Of a stretch of 64,000 nt of DNA, positions 9,120 to 18,685 are shown piece by piece. Numbering within the stretch: position 1 is the stretch's first letter; the number at the start of each line of letters is the position of its first letter. The notes below the pieces were generated by a model that worked only from the letters and a program-made list of their open reading frames with translations, searched no databases and was not told the origin of the DNA. Both the position numbers and the translations under genes were made by a program. Source of the stretch: Pseudomaricurvus alcaniphilus (lineage in GTDB: Bacteria > Pseudomonadota > Gammaproteobacteria > Pseudomonadales > Cellvibrionaceae). The DNA is taken from assembly GCF_011440395.1 (NCBI RefSeq), contig NZ_JAAOIX010000003.1:399247-463246 (forward strand), in the 5' to 3' direction.

Positions 9120-12100
9120 TTTGCAAAAGCTCGCTGTCGACAAAGTTGATGACTTGATCGTAACTGGACTTGAGCAAGTAGGTGGCCGAGGCCAGGCGCA
9201 CCTCCATGCTGCTGTTGCGATCTTTCAGTAGCGCCCAGAGTGAGGATTCCAGTTCGCTACTGGAAGGGTAGGCCGCCAGGGTATCGATGGCCTGTGGCAA
9301 TTCGCGGGCGGGTATATTGGCGAGGTAGGGTGCCAGCATATGCCCGGCGATAAAAGCGTCGGTCTTGCTGGCCAAAATTAGCAGCTGGCATTTTTGCTCA
9401 TCACTGAAGTGGTCGGACTCGAGGATGCCTTTGACCTGGATGCGGGCCTGCAGGGTTTGTGCCAGCGGTGCGGAGGCTGCGGCTCCATTTTCATAGAGGC
9501 AGAGTGTTTGCGCGTATTGCCAGCGCGGCTCATTGGCAACCTGCTGCAAACTGGCGCTGTCGAAGTTGAGGTTGCCGATATGGCGGCAATCGGTCAGGTT
9601 GGCCAGCCACTGATCGTTATCCGCCGCGGCTATAATCCCGCCGAGGAGCAGGCGTCGGCTGCGGTCGTTTAAATTGCTGAAGATCCGCGCGGTAGCGCGG
9701 TAGCCGAGGCCGCCGGAATGCAGCCGCGCCACCCACAGGTCGACGATTTCCGGGCTGAATTGCAGCGCTGACGACTGTGGGCGGTTAAGGATATCTTCCA
9801 CCAGCGCTTCGCTTTCACTGCCAACCAACTGTGCCAGTGCCTCATCCGCTTCGGACCGAAAGCTGAGCAAGGCCAGGTAGGCACGCTGGCGGACCTCCGC
9901 GCTGTCGGCCTGCAACTGGCGCCTGGCAAAGCTCGCGTGCTGGCTGAACTGGCCCAGTCGCATGGCATCCAGCAGCGCCGGCAACAGCGTAACTTCCGCG
10001 GTCTCGGGGTTTATGCCGGTGCCGTACAAACCCTGGTAATGGCGCCTCAGTTCCGCCAGTAAAAACTCCTTGCGCAGGACAATGCCGTCCGCCTGCTGCA
10101 ACAGGTTGTTGAGCAGCTGCAAGGCAAATGCAGGGTTGTCGCCGGGCTCTGCTGACGCCAGTTGCTGGAAATATTCGGCCACTTCCTGCTGCTGGCCCAA
10201 CCGGTGCAGGGCGATCAGTGCTGTGGCGCTGATTGCCGCCGGCTGGGCGGCTACAGGCGTGGTCATCTTGCGCAGAGTGGCAATAGCGGCCGAATCTCGA
10301 ACCAGCCCCAGGGCCTGAATGGCGGCGCTGCGCACGGGCACAGATTCTGCGCTGTCCGCCAGTTGGATAAGTGGCAGTGCGGCACGCTTGTGCTCGGCGG
10401 CAGCCAGCGCCTGTATGGCGCAGATTTTTACCGGTTCCGGTGCCGTTTGCAAAAGCCGAATGAGTGGCGCTACGGCAAGCTTTTTCCGGTGAGTCACGGC
10501 CTCCTCTTCGTTAAAGAAGAACTCGAAAGTGGCCGCCACGGCACATTGTACGCGGCTATCCTCGGCCTCCAGCAGGGGCAGCAACCAGGCGACACTGGCT
10601 TCCAGTTCCAGTGCTTGCGCCAATTCTATGGCAGCCAGTTGGATCTCGACCGAGCTGTCGCCCAAGCCGCGCTGTAACAGCGCCAGGAATTCTGTGCTCC
10701 AGGCTTGCTTGATATAGCCGAATATCGCCAGCCGTGTCTGCTGCTCGCTGGAGTCCCATAATTGCAAAAGTTTTGCCAGGCGATCGCTGGATTTCGATTC
10801 AATCAGGAATCTCGCCAGGGCCGTGCGGGTGGCGGGGCTGAACGCCGCGATTCTGGCGGCGAAGTCGCGCTGGCTCGGCCGCATGTCGGGGACGGGCTGG
10901 AGCGAGCCGCCGGCCTTGTCTACCCGATAGTATTGATTGACGGCGAGTTGGGTCAGTGTGGTACTGGAGCCATCGCGCCATTGAATCTTGACCTTGTCGA
11001 TGGTGTTGATATCACCCAGGCCCAGGTGCAGGCGGGCGTCACCTTGTGACAGGAAGCCCTGTGCCGGCAGTGCCTGGCCCAGGAAGCGCTGCTCGCCGGC
11101 GTAGATTTCAAGGCGAGCGCCATAGGACTGGGAGGGTGGGTTTAATGCCGTGAGATCGAAGCCAACCCAGTTGCCATTGGGCCTGGAGGCGAGGCCGAGA
11201 ATTTGCAGCGGGCCATTGTTGTTACTCACCACCAGCTCAAGTTGCCCGTCGTTATCCAGGTCGGCGCTAATGACTCCCCGTGAAGAGTAGGAGAAGTTGG
11301 CTGGCGGTGGAGTGGTGGATGCAGTGAAAATACCCTGTTTGGTGCCGAGAAACAGGTAGTTGGGTTGCCCCTGGGGTACCAGCTCTGAGTCCATGTCGGG
11401 CTCAATGGCACCGTTGGCGAGGTAGATATCCGTTATGCCGTCGTTATTGAGGTCGCCGCTGGTGGCGCCCCAGCTGCTGAGGTTGCTGCGATTCTGGTGG
11501 GCGATACCGGCTTGCCAGGCCTGGTCGGTTAGGCTTGCGGGTATTTTCCTGCCGCTGCCGAGTGCAGCGCTGGGCTCGGTGCGGGCCAATACCGGTGCCA
11601 TACCGCGATGGCGGGTCATCAGGATTTCGAGGTTGCCGTCGTAGTTGAGGTCGGCCACCAGTGCGTCGTGAACGCCCGGGGTTTCCAGCAGAGAGTTGTC
11701 GCTCTCGGCGATATCAAACGCGCGTCCTTCCCGATTGAGAAATACCTGGCTGGGGCTTTCGCTGCCATTGATGACCAGCAGGTCAGGCCAGCTGTCACGA
11801 TTCAGGTCCAGCCATTTGGCGCCCAGGCTGCGACCAAAGGAATTGGCCACACCCATAGTCGTCGCGACCTCGCGAAAGCGAAAATCACCCAGGTTCAAGT
11901 ACAACTTGTTCGGTAGCGGGTCATAGAGAGTTGCATCAAACGCAACGCGATCGGTTTCGAAGCCCTTGGAGCGCTCAAAAGTCCGCGCTCCCTGCTCGTA
12001 TTTGATGTAATTGCTGAGATAGATATCGATCAGTCCATCCCGGTTGAAGTCACCCAGTGCGGCGCCGGTGCTCCAGGACTCGGCCAGGATACCGGAAGTG

Positions 12101-12669
12101 GCACTGATATCCTGGAATTTGCCGGCGCCGGTATTTTTGTACAGGCGGTTGTTATCGATGCCAGTGACCAGCAGATCCTCCCAGCCGTCATTGTCGAGGT
12201 CAGCGACGGCACAACCCATTCCCCAGCCACTGGACTGCAGGCCGGCGGCTTCGGTCTGGTCTTCGAGCCAGAGGCCGTCGCGATTGATCAACAGCTTGTT
12301 GCCAGCCTGTTTATGCCACCAGGAGGCGCGGCCATAGTGACGGGTATGGCCACCGCCACCGACAAAAAACAAATCCAGCCAGCCATCCTTGTTGGCATCG
12401 AATGCGCATACGCCACTGCCCAGGGTCTCGGTGAGGGCGGTGAGTTTGTCGGTAGTTTGCTGGTGGTGAACATTGAGCTGCCAGTCGAGGCTCTTGTCGC
12501 GCAGTTGCGCTGGTGGTACTTCTGGCCGGGGCTGGAGCTCCGCGGGCGGGGCATATAACGGCGCTGTGACGGCGGGTTTCGGTTGCGGCAATTGGCTGAG
12601 GACAAGGCCAGCGAGCAACAGCGATGTCGCTGCCAAAAACAGGGGGAATCGTGACAATCGATTGCTCAT
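9106..12669 (-). CDS. FG-GAP/VCBS + UnbV (ASPIC) + HEAT-repeat exported protein
   Basis: The protein has 1,187 residues. An N-terminal hydrophobic segment (FPLFLAATSLLLAGLVL) acts as signal peptide or anchor. Residues about 80-500 hold at least seven FG-GAP/VCBS-type blades with calcium-loop motifs such as DANKDGWLD, DLDNDGWED, DFNRDGLID, DLNYDGNLE and DLNNDGITD. Residues about 515-590 form an ASPIC/UnbV domain (SYGARLEIYAG, HLGLGDINTIDKVKIQWRDG). From about 610 to the end the protein is alpha-helical with HEAT/PBS-lyase-like repeats (IQALAAAEHKRAALPLIQLA, VPVRSAAIQALGLV). It overlaps the pentaheme cytochrome gene, so the two products probably act together on the periplasmic side. Fusion of a UnbV propeller to a long HEAT array is unusual. 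No catalytic residue is recognised. Confidence 0.8.
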   Translation of the reverse strand: MSNRLSRFPLFLAATSLLLAGLVLSQLPQPKPAVTAPLYAPPAELQPRPEVPPAQLRDKSLDWQLNVHHQQTTDKLTALTETLGSGVCAFDANKDGWLDLFFVGGGGHTRHYGRASWWHKQAGNKLLINRDGLWLEDQTEAAGLQSSGWGMGCAVADLDNDGWEDLLVTGIDNNRLYKNTGAGKFQDISATSGILAESWSTGAALGDFNRDGLIDIYLSNYIKYEQGARTFERSKGFETDRVAFDATLYDPLPNKLYLNLGDFRFREVATTMGVANSFGRSLGAKWLDLNRDSWPDLLVINGSESPSQVFLNREGRAFDIAESDNSLLETPGVHDALVADLNYDGNLEILMTRHRGMAPVLARTEPSAALGSGRKIPASLTDQAWQAGIAHQNRSNLSSWGATSGDLNNDGITDIYLANGAIEPDMDSELVPQGQPNYLFLGTKQGIFTASTTPPPANFSYSSRGVISADLDNDGQLELVVSNNNGPLQILGLASRPNGNWVGFDLTALNPPSQSYGARLEIYAGEQRFLGQALPAQGFLSQGDARLHLGLGDINTIDKVKIQWRDGSSTTLTQLAVNQYYRVDKAGGSLQPVPDMRPSQRDFAARIAAFSPATRTALARFLIESKSSDRLAKLLQLWDSSEQQTRLAIFGYIKQAWSTEFLALLQRGLGDSSVEIQLAAIELAQALELEASVAWLLPLLEAEDSRVQCAVAATFEFFFNEEEAVTHRKKLAVAPLIRLLQTAPEPVKICAIQALAAAEHKRAALPLIQLADSAESVPVRSAAIQALGLVRDSAAIATLRKMTTPVAAQPAAISATALIALHRLGQQQEVAEYFQQLASAEPGDNPAFALQLLNNLLQQADGIVLRKEFLLAELRRHYQGLYGTGINPETAEVTLLPALLDAMRLGQFSQHASFARRQLQADSAEVRQRAYLALLSFRSEADEALAQLVGSESEALVEDILNRPQSSALQFSPEIVDLWVARLHSGGLGYRATARIFSNLNDRSRRLLLGGIIAAADNDQWLANLTDCRHIGNLNFDSASLQQVANEPRWQYAQTLCLYENGAAASAPLAQTLQARIQVKGILESDHFSDEQKCQLLILASKTDAFIAGHMLAPYLANIPARELPQAIDTLAAYPSSSELESSLWALLKDRNSSMEVRLASATYLLKSSYDQVINFVDSELLQNATG

Positions 12670-12720
12670 TGGATTGCAGTGTCAGCCTGGGTGGTTGAGG
12701 CATTATTGTTGTGAACATTT

Positions 12721-12783
12721 GGCGCCGTGGCGCCTGGAGTGCAACTCCATTGAAGATTGTACTGTACCTATTTGAGAGTACAA
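12721..12783. promoter_or_regulatory. Cluster of palindromes upstream of the FG-GAP/cytochrome operon
   Basis: Three inverted repeats lie within 63 bases, 52 bases upstream of the start at 12669. They are GGCGCC-GT-GGCGCC at 12721-12734, TGGAGT-GCA-ACTCCA at 12735-12749, and TTGTACT (12757-12763) with its exact complement AGTACAA (12777-12783) 13 bases apart. The last has the geometry of an operator for a dimeric regulator. The first two could form leader hairpins. No regulator can be named. Confidence 0.4.
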
Positions 12784-13847
12784 CAGAATTTACCGAATAG
12801 CGGGGCGGTGGCACCGGCGGCTGTGCGTCGCAGCCCCGCCCTGTAGAGGTTGAGGTCAGAGTCCGTGTTGCTGAGATGTCAGAATAGTTTACAAGTGACT
12901 GCTCGGCTGTTCCTAATCTGCGACCCAGCCATTGGCAGATCGGGCATTACGCTGCTCGGGCCGGTCGGATTTGATTTCTACCCTCAAGCTGAAACGAAAG
13001 CGCTGCTGGACCATGCCGACAATCTTTGCAGGGGCTGCGTGAAGCTGGTGTTACTCAATTGCTGCCCACCGGCAATCGTTTTTTATCTTCTATAGGCTAT
13101 AAAAAAAATTGCTTTTAGCTGCGATAAAGTATTTGCCGTCAGGAGTTAAATGGCGCCTAATAGAGCTGATGTTTGTCGCCTGAGCGCCAATGTTGCGGAA
13201 ATCAAGCGAATTTCAAACGAATATCTGCTAAACAGGTAACATGTAAACGGGCACTAACTACGCTATAGAGATACTCAACCGGTAGAGACGCGTGCCCTGG
13301 TACCGGGATAAGTGGGTTGAGCACTACGAGCGCTAATAGAACAAAAGAATAAAGTTAGCTTCTGGTGTTGGTCTACAAGTTGGTTGGCGATAGTTTTGTA
13401 CGAATTATTCGCCGACAAGTGCGAGCCAGTTCGCCGATTTCGCCAGGACGAGATTAGTTGAAATCGGCAGGTGCCTCGCGCGCCCCGGTATCAGGTGTCT
13501 TGTGGATACTTGAACAAAAAACCGAGGATGGCAGCTGTTTGCGACTTTTGAGATAGCTGGCGCTGTACCTGGGAGACAGGGGATCAGGAATGTGATTCTG
13601 GCTCTACACAATAAAATTAGCTCCGGCAGCAGTGGTTACTGTATACCGGTGCCCCTCAGGCAGGTAGCGGCTATTCGGCGGCTGCTGCGTACCTCCCCGG
13701 TCAGTCCCGCTATACTTTTTCCCCGTCCGGTTTTCCTTCCAGCTTCCCTATTAGAAGGTTTCGTTCCTATCTTCCGAGAGGGCGTGCGCCCTGCGGAAGC
13801 TTGTGCACGCCTGTTGCTTGCACTGTCCAATTTGCAGGGTCATTACA
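12784..13847. other. 1.06-kb non-coding leader region of the secreted-protein island
   Basis: I see no convincing gene here; short frames lack ribosome binding sites and family features. The stretch does contain candidate RNA structure on the plus strand. CTCAACC at 13274-13280 pairs with GGTTGAG at 13315-13321. A weak hairpin at about 13058-13077 is followed by a T-run. AGGTA...TACCT encloses a GC-rich stem near 13664-13696. A strong two-part stem-loop occupies 13771-13799. It probably carries the promoter and a long 5' leader for gene A. I could not match it to a known riboswitch class by eye. Confidence 0.4.
13771..13799 (+). promoter_or_regulatory. Strong stem-loop in the 5' leader of gene A
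   Basis: CTTCCG (13771-13776) pairs with CGGAAG (13794-13799) around an inner perfect stem AGGGCG-TG-CGCCCT (13779-13792). No T-run follows, so it is not a typical terminator. It ends 48 bases before the start codon at 13848 and could affect mRNA stability or translation of the first island gene. The structure is seen in the sequence; its function is inferred. Confidence 0.4.
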
Positions 13848-16800
13848 ATGCAGCTTATGAATAGCACTTTTAAATACTGCTGGATCGTCATTGTTGCACT
13901 GCTGGGCTTTACGCCAGCCTACGCTGAAATTCTGCCCGGGCAGCTGGAAGTGGTCAGCTCCAAGCGGCTCAGTTTTACTGACTATGAGTACGTCTACCGC
14001 CTCAATGTCAGTAATACCGGCGGCGACGTCAGCAACCTCAAAGCAAAGGTCAGCGCGCCCACCTCCAACCCGGTTATGCTCGACGATACCCTCGAATTTG
14101 CCGATATCGCTGCCGGTGGCAGCGGTGCCAGCCTCGATACCTTTTCCATTCGCCTCAATCGGCGCCAGGCCAATAGCCTGGAGCAACTGGCCTACAGTTT
14201 CACTTTCGATGAAGATACTGGTGCAGTCGATGCGGACGACGACGGCTACAACTCGGACGAAGACTGCAATGACAATGATCCCGACATCAACCCCGGTGCC
14301 GACGAGATCCCCGGTAACAACGTGGATGAAAATTGTGACGGGGTAGTGGAGGACCCTGGCCAGGATGCAGACGGCGACGGCTTTGATGCTGATGTGGATT
14401 GCGATGACAGCAACGCCGATATTAATCCCGATGCTGACGAAATTACCGGAAACGCCGTGGACGAAAACTGCGATGGGGTGGCCGAAGATGTCGATGGTGA
14501 CGGGTTTACCGTTGCAGCGAATGACTGCAATGATAACAACGCTGCGGTAAATCCGGGTGTTGACGAGATTATTGACAACGGTGTTGATGATAACTGTGAT
14601 GGTGTTATCGATACTGGCGTCAGCGATTTCGATGATCAGGACATGGATGGCGATACGTACTCCATCGATGTGGATTGCGATGATACCAACCCGGATATAA
14701 ATCCTGGGGCCGATGAGGTAGGCGGCAATAGCGTAGATGAGAATTGCGACGGTGTTGCCGATGACATAGACGGGGATGGTTTTAGCGTGGCACAGAACGA
14801 TTGTGACGATGCTAACGCAGACATCAATCCGAACGCTACTGAAATTACCGGCAACACGATCGACGAAAATTGTGATGGTGTCGCTGATGATATCGACGGT
14901 GACGGTTTTACCATCGCCCAGAATGACTGTGATGATAGCGATGCACAAATCAATCCGGCTGCTGAAGAAATTGTAGCCAATGATGTCGATGAAAATTGCG
15001 ACGGCTTTATCGATAGTGGGGAAGTGCTGGCGGCAGACCTGGATGGTGACGGGTTTACGGTGGAGGATGGTGACTGCGATGACAGCGATGCGGCGATCAA
15101 TCCCGACGCTGAAAGCATTGCCAATAACGGTATTGATGAGAATTGTGATGGTTCTGACCCGCTGGAGGCGGAGGCGATCACGGTCCGAATTACCTCACCC
15201 AAGTCACTGATCACAGTGGGCGCCTCGCCGCTAACCATTACTGGAACCGTCAGCGATTTAGATGCGGCGCTGACGGTCAACGGTGTCGCGGTGACAGCGG
15301 ATAGCGAAGGTGCATTCAGCGCCAGCGTAAGTCTCCAGGAGGGGCATAACTCGGTGGTCGCTCGCGCGGTCAAGGACGGCATGCAGGTAACCGACTCGAT
15401 CGCGGTATCACTGGATTTGACTGAACCCTATGTCACCATTGAATCCCACACCGAGGGCCAGAAGGTCTACAGTGATGCCATCACCGTCACCGGCCTGATC
15501 AACGATATAGTGCGTGGCACCGTCGAGGAGAGCCAGGCCAGTGTCACTGTGAACGGCATACAAGCAGCAATTTCCAACCGCAGCTACGCAGTGAAAAATG
15601 TGTCTCTTACTGAGGGCAACAATACCATCGAAGTGGTTGGTGTCGACCAGGTCGGCAATATGGCGACGCTGCAGAGAACGGTCAACTATGTAGTACCGCT
15701 GGGACGGCGGTTGGAAATCGTCGGCGGGCAGGACCAAACCGCGACCATCAATACCGTGCTGGAAGATCCTTTGGCAGTGAAAGTGCTGGATGACGCTGGT
15801 GATCCGGTGGCCGATGCCCGGGTGGTGTTTCGGGTAATTCAGGGCTCCGGTGTGGTGGCAGCGGGGTCGGCAACAGAAGGCCGCGCTGTGGTGGTGACCA
15901 GCGATGACGAAGGTATGGCCGAGACCGCCTTCAAGGTAGGGGTACGGGTCGGCAGCTCCAACCAGAAAGTCCGCGCCCAGGTGGTGGGCTACGATACCCT
16001 GGCGGTATTCAATGCCAGCACCACCGGCAATATTGGCAACAAGATCAGCATTAATTCGGGTAACAACCAGCGCGGTGCGGTGGGCCAGGTCCTGCCGGAG
16101 GCGTTTGTGGTGTCGGTTACCGATGACGGCGCCAATGTGGTCGAGGGTGCTCGGGTCTTGTTTGAAGTGGCCAATGGAGGTGGGGAGCTGTCAGGTGTCG
16201 GCGCTGCCCAGTTCGGCAAACAATTCCAGGCTACCACCGACAGTGACGGCCGTGCGACCGCGGAATACAAACTGGGCTACCTCTCGGGGCTGGATGCACA
16301 GCGGGTGACGGCAACGCTGTTGGATGCACCGCTCGACGACCAGGGCAATACTGTACTGATCAACGCCGGTTTCAGTGCCACCGGCTTCGTTCCCGCCGAT
16401 CCTGGCGATACGTCCATCAGTGGTGTAGTGCTGGATAACCAGGATGCGCCAGTGCCCGGGGTTACAGTTCGGGTCGAGGGGACGGAGCGCCAGGGCATCA
16501 CGGATGAACAGGGAAGATTCCTGATTGACGAGGCGCCAGTGGGGCCAGTGCACCTGATCGCCGACGGTTCAACCGCCACTCAAGAGGGTGAATTCCCGAG
16601 TCTTTCTTATAATATTGTAACCATCTCAGGGGTCGACAACCCCCTGCCGGCCCCTATCTACATAGTCAAGTTGAATACCGATGGTGCCGTGCTAGCCGGC
16701 CCGGAGACCGTTGAGTTGACGCTGTCCAGCTATCCCGGGTTCAAATTGGAGATACTGAAGGACTCCGTCACCTTTCCCGACGGCTCCAAACAGGGCCTGA

Positions 16801-17858
16801 TTTCAGTCACCCCTGTGAACGCATCCACCGTACCCATGGCGCCGCCCAATGGCATGCAGCCGCAGTTTATTGTCACCATCCAGCCCACCGGCACCAAGTT
16901 CAATCCGCCAGCCCCCCTGACCCTGCCCAACGTCGACGGTCACATGCCCGGAGCTCAGGTGGAGATGTATTCTTATGATCACGATCTGGAGGAGTTTGTC
17001 TCGATTGGCCTGGGCACGGTCAGTGAGGACGGCTCATTGGTGGAATCCAATCCCGGTGTGGGCGTCGTTAAGGCCGGCTGGCACTGTGGCTCCCAGCCTG
17101 GCGGCCAGGGCTGCGCGCACAATTGCCCCGAGTGCGCCAGTTGCAATGCCCAGTGTAATTGTTTCTGGGACAACAGCCTGTCGCCAACATCCCTAACAGA
17201 CACGCCCGGGGATTGCAAAAAGCCGGGGTGCAATAACGGCCCCAAACAGGTGCCTGACAATAGTGATATTTCCGCCGCAGACGCGAAATGTAAAATGTGT
17301 TCCGGTGGTTCATTGCAGAATAAGCCCAATGGAACGCCACCGGCGACACCGGCAGCATCGGCGGGTCCTGCGCCCCAGAACAGCAATGTGGTTACCGGGT
17401 GGTGGGGCAGGAACTCAGCCTTTGGTTACGATTTGGCGCTCAACTGTACCTCGCTGTGCGTTAACGGCGATGAAAAATTCGGTCTTGGAGGAGACATAAC
17501 CCCCTCGGCCAGCTGGGTCGTGCAAATACGTACGGTGTTGCGAGACGTCGCCGGCTGTGCCAACCCGGGAGGGGCCAGAACCGCGCCGAATATTGCACGC
17601 ACTACCACCCATGAACTGAAACACCGGGATTTTCTGATGGGTGTTATCAACAGCAATAAAGCGACCATTGGCACGGTGTATGATTCACAGGCAGCGTGCA
17701 ATACAGCGAAAACCGCACTGACGACCAAAGTCCAAAACGAGTGGACGGCCATGGTTGCACAACAGGCGGCCCACACGGACTTTGCCGGTGAGGCTAAATA
17801 CTCAACCTATTGTGTAGGGGGTAACCCCACTGAACAGGCTAATGGTACGACCTATTAA
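13848..17858 (+). CDS. Secreted MopE-repeat platform protein A with C-terminal HExxH tip
   Basis: The protein has 1,336 residues. The ATG at 13848 follows an AGGG about 8 bases upstream and gives a clear signal peptide ending FTPAYA (residues 1-26). In order come an Ig-like N-domain (27-125), seven MopE-type repeats (127-440; DxDGDG....DCDD...INP...DENCDG), two Ig/glucodextranase-B-like domains (444-615), two Big_1-like domains (618-849), a carboxypeptidase-regulatory-like domain (855-918; ISGVVLDNQDAPVPGVTV), a further beta domain and a Cys-rich neck starting GWHCGSQPGG at 1077. From about 1106 the sequence departs from paralogues B and C. This tip contains HELKH at 1255-1259, a possible zinc peptidase motif, and several cysteines. 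The N-terminal platform is probably a calcium-stabilised surface stalk. The enzyme activity is inferred from one motif only. Confidence 0.8.
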   Translation: MQLMNSTFKYCWIVIVALLGFTPAYAEILPGQLEVVSSKRLSFTDYEYVYRLNVSNTGGDVSNLKAKVSAPTSNPVMLDDTLEFADIAAGGSGASLDTFSIRLNRRQANSLEQLAYSFTFDEDTGAVDADDDGYNSDEDCNDNDPDINPGADEIPGNNVDENCDGVVEDPGQDADGDGFDADVDCDDSNADINPDADEITGNAVDENCDGVAEDVDGDGFTVAANDCNDNNAAVNPGVDEIIDNGVDDNCDGVIDTGVSDFDDQDMDGDTYSIDVDCDDTNPDINPGADEVGGNSVDENCDGVADDIDGDGFSVAQNDCDDANADINPNATEITGNTIDENCDGVADDIDGDGFTIAQNDCDDSDAQINPAAEEIVANDVDENCDGFIDSGEVLAADLDGDGFTVEDGDCDDSDAAINPDAESIANNGIDENCDGSDPLEAEAITVRITSPKSLITVGASPLTITGTVSDLDAALTVNGVAVTADSEGAFSASVSLQEGHNSVVARAVKDGMQVTDSIAVSLDLTEPYVTIESHTEGQKVYSDAITVTGLINDIVRGTVEESQASVTVNGIQAAISNRSYAVKNVSLTEGNNTIEVVGVDQVGNMATLQRTVNYVVPLGRRLEIVGGQDQTATINTVLEDPLAVKVLDDAGDPVADARVVFRVIQGSGVVAAGSATEGRAVVVTSDDEGMAETAFKVGVRVGSSNQKVRAQVVGYDTLAVFNASTTGNIGNKISINSGNNQRGAVGQVLPEAFVVSVTDDGANVVEGARVLFEVANGGGELSGVGAAQFGKQFQATTDSDGRATAEYKLGYLSGLDAQRVTATLLDAPLDDQGNTVLINAGFSATGFVPADPGDTSISGVVLDNQDAPVPGVTVRVEGTERQGITDEQGRFLIDEAPVGPVHLIADGSTATQEGEFPSLSYNIVTISGVDNPLPAPIYIVKLNTDGAVLAGPETVELTLSSYPGFKLEILKDSVTFPDGSKQGLISVTPVNASTVPMAPPNGMQPQFIVTIQPTGTKFNPPAPLTLPNVDGHMPGAQVEMYSYDHDLEEFVSIGLGTVSEDGSLVESNPGVGVVKAGWHCGSQPGGQGCAHNCPECASCNAQCNCFWDNSLSPTSLTDTPGDCKKPGCNNGPKQVPDNSDISAADAKCKMCSGGSLQNKPNGTPPATPAASAGPAPQNSNVVTGWWGRNSAFGYDLALNCTSLCVNGDEKFGLGGDITPSASWVVQIRTVLRDVAGCANPGGARTAPNIARTTTHELKHRDFLMGVINSNKATIGTVYDSQAACNTAKTALTTKVQNEWTAMVAQQAAHTDFAGEAKYSTYCVGGNPTEQANGTTY

Positions 17859-17873
17859 AGCAGGTATCGATTT

Positions 17874-18569
17874 ATGAGATTTTTAAGCTTTTTGTTTGCA
17901 CTTAATTTATTGATGTTTTCAGGAGTTGACGTGATAGCTGAAGAAGAGCTTATTTGTTCAGAGGAAGGTAATTGCGAATTAAGCCTGCAGCAGAAGGTCA
18001 AGTTGAGCTATGCAGATGCCTTTCTGGTAGTCAGCGGTTCGTTTGAAAAAACGTCCAATGCCAAGCTGGAGAAGTTCGCGGATGATTCTGCGTTTATGGA
18101 TGTCGTTTTCAAAGTTGATCGCTATCTTAAGGGGGCTGCTCAGGCTACCAGCTTTAATTTCAAACTGCCTGTTTACACCCGCGATATACAGTCCAACGGC
18201 AAGGAGAGTAAATTGCTGGTAAGCGGGAACTACACCAGCACACTTAGGTATCTCGAAAAGCTTGAGCAGCAATTGGAGTCAGGTGACATCGCTAAAAATG
18301 ATTACCAGAAAAAACTTGATGCCTACAGAAGCAAGTTGGAGGTGTCTGACGAGCAGGTACTGAAGGGCGCGTTTATTGTCCCGGTGAGACCTGGCGGACT
18401 GGATTATTCGCACCGGGTTGCGGACGTACCTGTTGACTATTCAAGGAAGTATATCTTGTTCATTTACACTGGTTTGCCAGCGTTTGATAACAAGTTTTTG
18501 ATGTCGTCGAATCTCGATCTTTATCCGCAAGAGGGTCGAGCTGACCTGGACCGGTTATTGGCCATGTAG
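17874..18569 (+). CDS. Exported protein paired with platform protein A (candidate immunity/accessory)
   Basis: The protein has 231 residues and starts 15 bases after gene A. It begins with a signal peptide (MRFLSFLFALNLLMFSGVDVIA) and continues as EEELICSEEGNCELSLQQ, so two cysteines lie near the mature N-terminus. A helical, charged stretch rich in Lys and Glu occupies residues about 120-165 (LRYLEKLEQQLESGDIAKNDYQKKL). I recognise no family. Its position directly behind the variable HExxH tip and its export signal would suit a periplasmic protector against the tip, or a chaperone for it. No similar gene follows B or C, as expected for a partner specific to the tip. Base composition is more AT-rich than gene A. 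Confidence 0.6.
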   Translation: MRFLSFLFALNLLMFSGVDVIAEEELICSEEGNCELSLQQKVKLSYADAFLVVSGSFEKTSNAKLEKFADDSAFMDVVFKVDRYLKGAAQATSFNFKLPVYTRDIQSNGKESKLLVSGNYTSTLRYLEKLEQQLESGDIAKNDYQKKLDAYRSKLEVSDEQVLKGAFIVPVRPGGLDYSHRVADVPVDYSRKYILFIYTGLPAFDNKFLMSSNLDLYPQEGRADLDRLLAM

Positions 18570-18685
18570 ACGGCAGTGAATGATAGCTAGTGCCGCTGAT
18601 GAGGTCAGTTTTACCAGAATTTATTGAGTAGTTATTGACGTAAGTTGCCATGCAGCAGCGCTAGTAGAGACAAGGTGGAAGCTCA

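Noticed and set aside
12850..13095. 81-codon plus-strand frame upstream of the island
   Set aside because: No ribosome binding site, no hydrophobic or family pattern, and composition like the surrounding non-coding sequence.
13620..13700. Possible c-di-GMP riboswitch, because of an AGGTAGCGG segment
   Set aside because: The conserved CACGCACAGGGCAAACC and GCAAAGCC parts of the GEMM-I consensus are absent; only a generic stem remains.
13767..14948. Long open frame on the minus strand opposite the MopE repeats of gene A (similar ones lie opposite the repeats of B and C)
   Set aside because: It consists of repetitive Ile/Val-rich sequence that mirrors the GAT/GAC-rich repeats on the plus strand, has no ribosome binding site and overlaps a clear gene.
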